A stretch of DNA of 64,000 nt from contig NC_133104.1 in the NCBI RefSeq assembly GCF_022965805.1, positions 36,934,682-36,998,681 of the forward strand, in the 5' to 3' direction. Both the position numbers and the translations under genes were made by a program. The stretch comes from Primulina eburnea (taxonomy: Eukaryota > Streptophyta > Magnoliopsida > Lamiales > Gesneriaceae). Positions 1 to 9,330 of this stretch are shown here, piece by piece. The first letter of the stretch is position 1. Every line of letters starts with the position of its first letter. The notes below the pieces were generated by a model, which saw nothing but the letters and a program-made list of their open reading frames with translations, was not told the origin of the DNA and ran no database searches.

Positions 1-75
1 TTGCATTGATTTGACTGATGTACTTGTTCTCTTGAATTATAGATAGCAGGTATTAGACGAGTAATCTTGTGACAG

Positions 76-215
76 TGCCTGATAGTGGTGGGATCGCCAC
101 GGGCACATTGCACGATGTCACAGGATAGTGTAGAAATCTTGGGACGGAAGTGCCTGACAGTGGCGGGATCGCCACGAGCACATTGCACGATGTCTCAAGA
201 TAGGATATTAGCGAT
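76..215. repeat. 75-bp direct repeat, about two copies
   Basis: A unit beginning TGCCTGATAGTGG and containing GGGATCGCCACG and CATTGCACGATGTC starts at 76 and recurs at 151. It lies inside the LTR-like segment and is an LTR subrepeat. Short open frames across it are products of the repeat. Confidence 0.8.
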
Positions 216-255
216 AGAGCTACAGTCCATGACGGTTAGGTCAGGACACCGGATG

Positions 256-392
256 TTTGGTTATATCGAGTAAATAGGATTGGAATTCTTCTATTACGGA
301 ATTCGATATAGGAATACCATATTTGGTTATATCGAGTAATGGAATTACTGTTCCTTCTATTACGGAATTCGATATGGGAACACCACATCTGG
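256..392. repeat. 66-bp direct repeat, two copies
   Basis: A unit containing TTTGGTTATATCGAGTAA and CTATTACGGAATTCGATAT occurs at about 256 and again at about 322. It lies next to the 75-bp repeat in the same LTR-like segment. Confidence 0.8.
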
Positions 393-906
393 AAACCGGG
401 ATCCCTAGACTAGGATTGAGTCTAGTCTGAATGATAGAGTTATGAGCATTGTCGACATTCTGTGATTGTTTATGTTTCAGATTTTGATACATATATCTGT
501 TACCTGATTACATGCTTTATATTTGTTTATATGATTGCATGTTTCGTTGATTTATACTGGGATTTATTCTCACCGGAGTTATCCGGCTATTGTCTTGTCT
601 GTATGTGTACATGACAACAGGTGGGACATGATCAGGGTCCAGGAGATGAGAAAAGATCGTGATTAGAGTGGAGGCTCCGGACTTGGATTAGAGATAGGGT
701 TGGACACTTGATATTAGCTGTTTAAACCTTAGTTGAATAAATGTATGTGGTACAGGATTTGTACTTTTATATACTGAGAAGTATATATGTATGTTTTATG
801 TCACTACGTTCTGCATTTTAAAAGAAAAAAATTTTAGACCCTGTTTTATAATTGATTAATTAGTCCCAATGATGATTAAGAACTTGATTAGCGTCCGGGT
901 CCCCAC

Positions 907-1589
907 ATGAATTAATACAAATAATACCTAATACGAGTCCACAGATACTTGATTTTACCGTTTAAACTCAAATTCGATTATTTGATGGTGTCAAAATATA
1001 TAATTTGAAGTCAATATTGAGTTGCATTTGATCATGAGATCCGTGAAATAAAAATGTGATACATAAATTGTTACAAGTACTATATAATTAGATTATACTG
1101 ATAATTGATTTTACCTTTGAAAAACTCAAATTTGATAATAAGTATAATGAAATAATATTGATGCATATAATGAATGATTACCAATAAATATTATGAAAGA
1201 ATACTAACGAGGATGATATCAAATGAAGTATTGCATTGTCATTTAATGAATACCAACAAGTATTGTGAATGAATATTAATGATATTATAAATTAATATTC
1301 ATAAGTGTACATAAAAAATACTAAGAAATATAATGAATAATTACCAATAAGTATTATGTCAAATAAGTATAATTGTCAAATAAGTTATTCAATGAATATC
1401 AAAAAGTATTGTCAATTAATATTTATGAGTATTTTATAAATCATTGATCCAAGAATCGATAGATATGCTTAAAGTGCAAAGTTCAAGCTCATTTATAAAC
1501 TATGTTTATAATGCATCTCTCAATTAGTCCATGATGAATAATGAACTATGTTTATTTATTTAAATGATATGAATAAGTATCATAATGAA
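907..1589. other. AT-rich stretch, no gene seen
   Basis: Very AT-rich DNA with many short AAGTAT and AATGAATA-like words, and no open frame or splice pattern I can support. It may be decayed repeat related to the array that follows. Confidence 0.5.
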
Positions 1590-1800
1590 TTTTCCATGGA
1601 AATATTGTATATTCGAATATCCAGTATTTTAATGCATATTGTGAGTATCTCATTTACGAAATCAAGTATTTGCAAACTCAAATTAGGTAATTCTCAAGTA
1701 AAACTAAGTACTTTAAAATTTTGATGCTTATTAAAGAATTTTTTTAGCAAAAAAAATATTGAATAAGATGAATATGCAATCCATGCTTAGTAATCGAGCA
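1590..1800. repeat. Divergent outlying copy of the 228-bp repeat
   Basis: Contains the same ordered words as the main array: TATTCGAATATCCAGTATTTTAAT, TGAGTATCTCATTTAC, AAATCAAGTATTT and AGTAAAACTAAGTACTT, with more substitutions. It is separated from the main array by about 700 bp of other sequence. Confidence 0.75.
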
Positions 1801-2139
1801 AAACTTTCATTGTAAAATTATTAGTAAAAATTAATAATATTCAAGCTCGAAATAATCGCAAGTGTACGATGTCAAGTAATAATATAGTCATGGACTTTCA
1901 ATAATCGCAAGTGCACGATGTCAAAATGTTCCATGCTTAGTGATTGAGCAAAACTTTCATTGTCTAAGAACTGTATTTCTCAATTATTATTCTCAATTAT
2001 TCAATTTTTAGCAGCGATACTTCAGATGATTGTTTACTACTACGATTATTAAATAAAAACTCAATGAAATGGTTCAAAGATTAATGATGAAATAAATAAG
2101 TTAGAATGATTGATTAAAGTTCAATGAGAAATGAATTTG

Positions 2140-2529
2140 TTGGGAATCTCGGTTCACCTACCCCTCGCTAATCTACTTAATTCGTTAGACAATTATCTAT
2201 GCTTTCGACGAGATTTCGTATCCAATTGAACACGCTCTCTCAAGCTATGCCAAAATAATTCAACTCAGTGAAGTAATTAAATCTCTTTAATTATTTATCA
2301 ATGGTGAATGGCATGTCGTTTTATTAAATCCCATAGCTTTTGACCTACTGGACTATGACTATCGACGTGTATCCGACTTCATATTTCTCTGTAAATTGTA
2401 AATCCACGGATTATGATATTCATTCCTATCACGGGCTATTTTCTCGAAGAACATTGTCCGGAAATCTTCAAATCTTCGCTCTAAGCTATTTTCCTCTTTC
2501 AAAGCTTTGTGGCTGCTGAAAAGTCTTGG
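2140..2529. repeat. Dispersed noncoding repeat shared with 57220-57560
   Basis: From about 2335 this holds TTTGACCTACTGGACTATGACTATCGA, then a TGTAAATCCACGGATTATG block. A similar order appears near 57430-57500 (CTACGACTATCAATATGTACC, then a TAGATCCATGGATTATG block). The two copies are diverged and neither codes for protein. The element type is unknown. The similarity was seen by eye only. Confidence 0.4.
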
Positions 2530-4375
2530 AACATGTCATCTAATTACATCTTGGATGGAAACGTGAACACTTTGTGAACTTACGTTACATATTCGAATAT
2601 CCAGTATTTTAATACTCATTATGAGTATCTCAGTTACCAAATCAAGTATTTTAAAAATGAAAATAGGAATTTTGCAAGTAAAATTAAGTACTTGAAAAAG
2701 TTCAATATTTGGTTGCGAATTTGTTTTTTTTTTAACAATTAAAAAAACTATTAAATTAAATGAACATGTCATCCAAATGTATCTTGGATGGAAATACGAG
2801 CATTTGGTGAACTTACGTTGCATATTCGAATATACAGTATTTTAATACTCATTCTAAGTATCTCATTTACCAAATCAAGTATTTTAAAATTGAAATTAGG
2901 TATTTCGCATGTAAAACTAAGTACTTGAAAAAGTTCAATACTTAGTTACGAATTTGTTTTTTTTTAACAATAAAAAAATAATTTAAATAAAATGAACATG
3001 TCATCCAAATGTATCTTGGATGAAAATGCGAGCACTTGGTGAACTTGCGTTGCATATTCGAATATCTAGTATTTTAATACTCATTCTGAGTATTTCATTT
3101 ACCAAATCAAGTATTTTAAAATTGAAATTAAGTATTTCGCAAGTAAAATTAAGTATTTAAAAAAATTCAATGCTTAGTTACGAATTTGTTTTTTAACAAT
3201 AAAAAAATAATTAAATGAAATGAATATGCCATCCAAATGCATCATGGATGGAAATGCGATCACTTGGTAACTTACGTTGCATATTCGAATATCCAGTACG
3301 TTAATACCCATTCTGAGTATCTCATTTACCAAATAAAGTATTTTAAAATTGAAATTAGGTATTTCGCAAGTAAAACTAAGTACTTGAAAAAATTTAATGA
3401 TTAGTTACGAATTTGTTTTTTTAACAATTAAAAAATAATAAATGAAATGAACATGTCATCCAAATGCATCTCGGATGGAAATGTGAGCATTTGGTGAACT
3501 TACGTTACATATTCTAATATCCACTATTTTAATACTCATTCTGAGTATTCATTTACCAAATCAAGTATTTTAAAATTGAAATTAGGTATTTCGCAAGTAA
3601 AACTAAGTACTTTAAAAAGTTCAATGCCTAGTTGCGAATTTGTTTTTCTTTTAAAAATTAAAAAAATATTTAAATGAAATGTAAATGTCATCTAAATGCA
3701 TCTTGGATAGAAATACGAGCATTTGGTGAACTTACATTGTCTACTAGAATATCCAGTATTTTATTAACTTTTATGAGTATCTCAATTACCAAATCAAGTA
3801 TTTAAAATTGAAATTAGGTATTTCGCACATAATAGTAAGTACTTCAAAATGTTCAATGCTCAGTTGCAAATTTTTTTTATAAAAAAATAATTAAATGAAA
3901 TGAACATGTCATCTAAAGGCATCTTGGATGGAATGCGAGCATTTGGTAAACTTACGTTGTATATTCGAATATTCAGTATTTTAATACTCATTCTGAGTAT
4001 CTCATTTACCAAATCAAATATTTTAAAATTGAAATTACGTATTTCGAAAATAAAACTAAATATTTGAAAAAGTTCAATGTTTAGTTGCGAATTTGTTTTT
4101 TAACAATAAAAAAATAGTTAAATGAAATGAACATGTCATCCAAATGGATCTTGAATGGAAATGCGAGCATTTGGTGAACTTGTGTTGCATATTCGAGTAT
4201 TCAGTATTTTAATACACATTCTGAGTATTTCATTTACTAAATCAAGTATTTTAAAACTAAAATTAAGTATTTCGCAATTAAAACTAAGTATTTCAAAAAT
4301 TTCAATTAGTTGATAATTTGTTTTTTTAAAATAAAAATATTTAAATTTAATTTATATGTCATCCAAATGCATTGG
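2530..4375. repeat. Tandem array, about eight copies of a ~228-bp unit
   Basis: The unit start AACATGTCATCCAAATG recurs at about 2530, 2761, 2995, 3222, 3450, 3680, 3902, 4131 and 4352 (last copy partial), giving periods of 221-233 bp. Each unit has the same order: ATCTTGGATGGAAATGCGAG, GAACTTACGTTGCATATTCG, a CAGTATTTTAATACTCATTC block, ACCAAATCAAGTATTTTAAA, a poly-T run, then a poly-A run. CATCCAA and TTGGATG form a 7-bp inverted repeat in most units. The unit is AT-rich and noncoding. Length and organisation resemble a small satellite array. It lies just past the last visible exon of the V-ATPase gene. Confidence 0.9.
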
Positions 4376-4380
4376 GAATG

Positions 4381-4969
4381 ATGAGTGGAAAGAGAAGATG
4401 CCCAACAAAAATAGGTATTTATACAATTTTTTATTAATTAAAAGGGTAAAAAGTTAAATATGCATGAAACATGTAGTAAAAACTAAGTTGTTCTTTTGTC
4501 AGGTACTAAAATACAAAAATAAACTTATGGGTACTGAATCTTAAAGAAATCATAGACAGAGGTATTTTTCTACAAATTGCCCAAGAATTAAAAAATGGGT
4601 TAATTTTATGTCTAGCGAAAACTGAATACAAAATCAACGTCTACCAACAAATGGAAAGTATATTTGACAACAGGCATGGATTATCTTCTCTCTTCCAACA
4701 AAGTTAATATCATAAATTAAAATGTTGTCAGCAGGTTATTGACAGCTTCAGTCCTACCACGTCCAAAAATAATGGAGATAGGAAAACTCAGACCTAGCAA
4801 GGTACCACTAGGCTGACTCTAGAGGATTAAAAAAAATATTTTAAATACAATTTGCTTTTATTTTTGTAAATATCTACACTATCTGGATCCAAAATTTAGA
4901 TTAACGATGTTAAATTTTTTCTAATAAATCAGAGCATAAACTACGTATCAAGATTCAACTTTAACAAAC
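4381..4969. other. Noncoding DNA between repeat array and VHA-E exon 3
   Basis: This would be intron 3 of the V-ATPase E gene if that gene continues leftwards. On the minus strand exon 3 ends in a proper GT donor, so transcription presumably reads into this stretch. I found no further exon of the family here or anywhere further left in the window. Confidence 0.5.
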
Positions 4970-6062
4970 CTGAACAATAAGATCCTTCAGGAGATTCTTG
5001 TAGCTATCGTGGTCATGGCTCACATGCAACAACTCCTTCGACGCGTCCTCCTTCATTGAATTGACTAAATCATCCTGAGCTTGAAGAACCTTGATTCGAG
5101 AGGCATTAAGTTGCATAGAGTACTCACTGTAAAAAACAATAGTAAACGAACATTTGTTAATAGAAATTCAATTCAATATATCGTAAATAACTTGCACTAT
5201 AAGAACATCGCAGTTTGTTAGGATTTTTCAAATGAACACTTGTCCATATCCCTATAGGGCCCCAACCGGAGATAAAGCAGAAACATATTGAGTTTAGAGT
5301 AATACATTAATGCTCATCTAGAGAATAGGAAATTTTAGAAAACGAATGAATCAGCACCATTATAGAAATAAACTTGAAATATATTGCAAATATGACGAAA
5401 GGAAATAGTGCCTGATACACATCATCATTACGGCCAGTAGCATATCCTACAGTGAGCAAGAGAGGTAACCAACTCTCATATAAACAACTATTTTTCAGAA
5501 ATAAGTTATCTCAAAAAAAAGAAAAAAGTTTTGATGCTACAAGGGATTTGCCCAAACTTCATCCTTCTTGGTCAAAATGCATCGGGTGGCCCCAATTCTT
5601 AGGAAGCACAATACACTAACCACACACACACATACGCACACACAAATATATACAGCACAAAATTAAATATTTCTTCTTCGATTGATGCATACACAGCACA
5701 AAATTGAAAAACATCAAATAAAGAAGCGAATCACATTAAAAAAAAAAAAGCTGACATTTTCTTCCGGACTTGAACTTGTTTCTCCTTGCGCTCATACTCT
5801 TGTTTGATCTTCTTCTTCTCAGCTTCCACTAGTTGCAATTTCTCAATATTGAATTCCTGCACAACAAACAAATCCATAAAATAACTTCCAATCCAAACCA
5901 AAAACGTACGAAAAACGCAAGAATCCAACGGCTAAATCGACTTGGAACAAAAACGCATACTTCTTCAGCGGAGACAGAGATCTCGTTGGCCTTCTCCTCC
6001 GCTTCCTGGCGAATGAATCGGACCATCTGCTGGATCTGCTTCGAGACATCTGCATCGTTCAT
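4970..6062 (-). CDS. VHA-E: V-type proton ATPase subunit E, first three exons (partial)
   Basis: Subunit E is part of the peripheral stalk that links the V1 head to the membrane sector of the vacuolar proton pump. Three exons with clean GT..AG junctions are seen: 5961-6062 (34 codons, starting MNDADVSKQIQQMV), 5756-5856 and 4970-5126. Joined, they give 120 residues in one frame, including the charged helix VEAEKKKIKQEYERKEKQ and the family-typical YSMQLNASRIKVLQAQDD. Plant subunit E is about 230 residues long, so the C-terminal half is absent. After exon 3 the minus strand has a GT donor, then noncoding DNA and a satellite-like array, with no later exon down to base 1. Either intron 3 exceeds 4.9 kb and the rest lies outside the window, or the gene is truncated. 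Family assignment is firm; functionality is open. Confidence 0.88.
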
Positions 6063-6330
6063 CTTCGGATTTGGATCGGATAACGGGGAACGGGGTTGGG
6101 GTTTATCCTCTTCTCAGATGAGAAACAGTTCGAATATTTGATTGGTCGAGCAGGGACCTGAATAGATGCCTATGAGATTGGGATTTATAGCAGTTAATCG
6201 TTAATCGAACGAAAAGCTAATATTATTTTCCCTTGAGGCCCACAAGTTATCTAATTTGCGCACATGTTTTATCTTGTTTATACATTATTTCCATTATTTT
6301 TTCCATTTTCCTTTTTCACCTCTAAAGTCC
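6063..6330 (-). promoter_or_regulatory. 5' leader and promoter region of VHA-E
   Basis: Upstream of the minus-strand ATG at 6062. The first 120 bases carry pyrimidine- and purine-rich leader sequence. I see no clear TATA box, which fits a housekeeping gene. Limits are inferred from position only. Confidence 0.35.
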
Positions 6331-6419
6331 AAGCGGCCCTACAAACGTGAATTGGTTAGATTTTTTTTATAAAATCTCGGACCAAATTAACTTTGTCAGT
6401 TTTACTGTAGCAAATCTAA

Positions 6420-7500
6420 TAGATGATGCTCCAAAAAATTCCCAAGCTGGGAGCCTTCGTCTCTTTATGGAAATTCTCCGAGGTAAGGTGATCGAGCTCC
6501 CAAAGATAGATTCTGACAGGGATCATGCACACACTCAAAAAACAAACTCGTAAATTGTACCCCGAAAGAATTTTCAAGTATGGATACTCTGACGATCAAG
6601 TCTCTATTGAGGCTAAAGAAAAGAGAAAACTCACAAGATATAAGTACACACAAGAAGCAATATGAACTCCAAAAACTTTATATTTATAGGAGAATAATAA
6701 TGATGACTCCCATCGAATAATCCAAAAGCCTTTTATGACCAGACACCTGACCATGCTTGCATTAAATGCACCATTAAATGCTTCATTAAATACCGCAGTC
6801 AAGGCTATATTTCATACCACGGCCGAGGAGATCTGTCATATCACTAGCCTTGTCAAATCAACTTTAAGCCACTCGTGCGTCGCCTGACATGCACATATCG
6901 ACTACTATGATGTCACTCAATAGTTTCCCCCATTGCCCGGATAAATCTTTTATCATCGAGACAAGGAACTTCTACTCGGGTCTAGTTCCCACCTTTTTTC
7001 TCCCGACCACCGGACTTGTTAGCTCATGTCCGAGATAGCCAACTCTTTGAGCTCGGGGCCCAACCCTAGGAATTTGCCTTCAATTACCTTAGTTTACATC
7101 CACCACATGATACTTTCACTTCAGCTACCCTTTGCCTTGATTCTTCTGTGGAACTCAGAGATACCCCGAGGTGTCACCAATCATATTAGTGTTTATTGAG
7201 TATGGTAGCCCATGTTGCGAGCCCAACTTCTACTACAATAGTTTTAACTTGAAATTCCTAAATCCTTGAACTCGTCAATAAATCCTCAAGTCCGTCCCTT
7301 CATCTTGACTGACAATCTACCCCACCTCCTCGTCCTCGGACATCAATTGCTTCGGTCACTTTCTTACTTAGTTCTAGGAACTCGGTCTAGGTCCTTGTGG
7401 AGACTGGAAACTACCCCCCAAGGCATCATTAGTCACCCTCTTATTAGTCGGGCTAGAATTTTAGTTTGCTGTCCTGACCTACCTTGCTCACACCCATGAC
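6420..7500 (-). mobile_element. Possible LTR fragment, minus orientation
   Basis: Noncoding sequence with LTR-like features on the minus strand: a TATA-like CCTATAAATATAAAG (rc of about 6676-6690) and GC-richer U3-like sequence with CCCGG and CTCGG words at 6940-7060, in the style of the Tat LTRs elsewhere in the window. Short open frames over 7266-7830 have no recognisable domain. No matching LTR partner or TSD was found, so this is tentative. Confidence 0.3.
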
Positions 7501-7814
7501 CTAGACCTTATATGCTTTGCTTTCTGGATTAGGTGATGGACTGTTCTGGGGATGATGTCAAGCTTATGGACGCATCTTAATGGGTCGATCGATGTATTTT
7601 TTTGGTTCGTCAATTCGTTTTCGAGACTATCTCATCCATTTGCCTCTGCCCACACCAACGGTCCAGATTGCTTTCCCATGTCTATGTATAAACCATCTCT
7701 CCCACCATTTCCTACTTTACATTATTTTGCCTTCTCTCGTCTCCAAATTTTCCTTGACTTCCACTGTCTTCCCACCTTCCTTCAGCTTATTTCACAATTT
7801 GAAAGTAAGTCTAG

Positions 7815-8654
7815 TGATGCCCCATGATGTCCCAGGCTATGGAAAGTGCCCGGGACAGGGGAATGGAAAGGTGCCCGGATCAGGGGCGTAGATTATTCCC
7901 AGGTCATAAGAACAACCCAGGATTTGGGATAAATGGATTGTTAGTTCTACAAAGGAATCCAGTGAAGACCGGGCCATTAAATGCTCGGGATGTTGGACAG
8001 ACAGGTCGTCAGGGAGGATTCATCAGGAGCCGAGTAGACGAGTGCCCGGGACGTCCGTGCGATAGGCTATGGGATATCCGAGTTCTTGTTTTACCTCCCG
8101 GGAAGCATTCCACCCAGGTCATCTCGATATAAGTGCCACATTTAATTGCGCCGTAGTAGGATGTGCATGACCGACCTATCTCTGACAATAACATAAATGG
8201 TTGACAAAATCAGGTGGGCTGGACTTGACTAATGTATGATTTGATGTGTCAAAATAATATGGTATAATCAGCTGCCCTACTATAATTAATGATCAGCACA
8301 AAAAACGAGGTCATCATTACATCTTCTACTATAAATACCAGGTACTTTACTCACATTTACTCTCTAATAATTTTCTCATTGAATGCACACATTTGTTGCA
8401 CACCAATCTCACAGTCATCTCTTGGTTACATTGGTTTTTATCTGGAGTTCTCTGCTGACTTAAGCATCGGAGTGGTCACGGCGGACACCTCTCCGACGAC
8501 CATTCACGTGGTTATCTTCTTGTTTGCAGATCATTTCACTTAGTCAAGAAAACAAGCTTTTCATCCAGACGTTCAGCTCTCATTTCCTTCAACATCTTGA
8601 TAGCTGACCCGGTAGACTCGAACCCGGCTCGTCCATTTCGCCCGGATCGCATCA
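7815..8654 (+). mobile_element. 5' LTR of a Tat/Retand-type Ty3 element (copy A)
   Basis: Starts TGATGCCCC and ends CGCATCA, so its ends are the inverted pair TGATG/CATCA. It is followed by a primer-binding site. The same start, end and PBS occur in copy B (62072-62850). U3 is rich in CCCGGG words, followed by a TATA box (ACTATAAATACC, about 8327-8338) and the transcribed block TTAAGCATCGGAGTGGTCAC, which is common to this LTR type. Length is 840 bp. No matching 3' LTR was found downstream. Confidence 0.85.
8327..8338 (+). promoter_or_regulatory. TATA box of LTR copy A
   Basis: ACTATAAATACC lies between the GC-rich U3 and the transcribed region. The equivalent box in LTR copy B is at about 62503-62510. 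Confidence 0.7.
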
Positions 8655-8655
8655 T

Positions 8656-8674
8656 TGGCGCCGTCTGTGGGAAA
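8656..8674 (+). other. Primer-binding site of element A
   Basis: TGGCGCCGTCTGTGGGAAA follows the LTR end after one base. The same site, with one change (TGGTGCC), follows LTR B. It differs from the initiator-Met type TGGTATCAGAGC and is the type seen in Tat-lineage Ty3 elements. Confidence 0.85.
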
Positions 8675-8694
8675 TAGAGTTATAAGACGTCGAT

Positions 8695-9330
8695 ATGCCT
8701 CCTAGAAGAGCCAATCAAGAGACCTCTCGGATCAAGGGAGAGAACAACACACATGTTTCTGGTGCGGGTGGTCCGCCGCCCAATGGACCTCCGCCCACCT
8801 TTAATTTGACAAGCGAGGAGTTGGCCAAAATTGTGACTAAGACAATAGAAGAGGCCTTGGCAAAGAAAGATCATCCCCATCATTCTGCTCAACCAGAGCA
8901 GGAACAAGAGCAGGGGCAAGGAAACCGAGAAGAGGAGAGAAGGGAAGAGGAAAGGGAGTCTAGTGCTGGTTCTAAATCTCCTACAGTAGCGGAGGAGTTG
9001 GAATAGTTGAGAAAGAAAGTGAAGGTGTTGGAAGGACAAGTTGGCTCCAAAAGCAGTTCTCGAGCTGTTAAAGGATGCCCGTTTTCTGATGCCATTGTCC
9101 GAGAACAACTTCCCGGGCACTTCAAATCGGTCAAAGTCAAGGAGTATGATGGTAGTTCTGATCCTGAAGAGCATCTTGCTAGATTTGAGAATATGGTCAT
9201 GCTGCATTGCTATGGAGACCAGATCAAATGCAAAGTGTTCTTGACCACCCTGGTCGACTCGACTCAAAGATGGTTTGGTGGTTTAGCCCCTCAGAGTGAG
9301 TATTCACTCTTTCGAAGATTTTCAGAACAC
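8695..9330 (+). pseudogene. Tat/Retand-type gag, N-terminal part, one stop codon
   Basis: Begins MPPRRANQETSR just after the PBS. It has a proline- and glutamate-rich N-terminus, a short heptad region (LRKKVKVLEGQ), then the start of the retrotransposon gag domain (EYDGSSDPEEHLARFENM, CKVFLTTLVDSTQRWF). The residues align with the intact gag of element B at 62891. One in-frame TAG at 9004-9006 lies where B has an open codon (EELE/LRKKVK against QELE/DLKKKVK). At about 9325-9335 the similarity to B stops and Athila-type pol begins in the same frame. Structural protein of a retrotransposon, inactive here. Confidence 0.85.

Larger units (their letters stand above)
1..906 (+). mobile_element. 3' portion of a Ty3-type LTR
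   Basis: Noncoding sequence ending in GGGTCCCCACA at about 906. The stretch from about 555 to 906 reappears, diverged, at 56350-56740 with the same landmarks in the same order: a TTATTCTCACCGG block, a GACAACAGGTGGGA block, a GATTAGAGTGGAG block, and the CCCCACA end. Two unlinked copies with the same terminus indicate an LTR, and a terminal CA fits an LTR 3' end. No coding sequence is seen. The family is not firmly assigned; a Ty3-type LTR is inferred from its style. Confidence 0.55.

Noticed and set aside
2530..4375. Possible CRISPR array
   Set aside because: Whole ~228-bp units repeat, without unique spacers, in plant nuclear DNA. It is a satellite-type array.
7266..8132. Chain of open frames on + (including one starting MMSQAMESARDRGM)
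   Set aside because: They lie over an LTR (7815-8654) and its flank, show no domain, and overlap in different frames.
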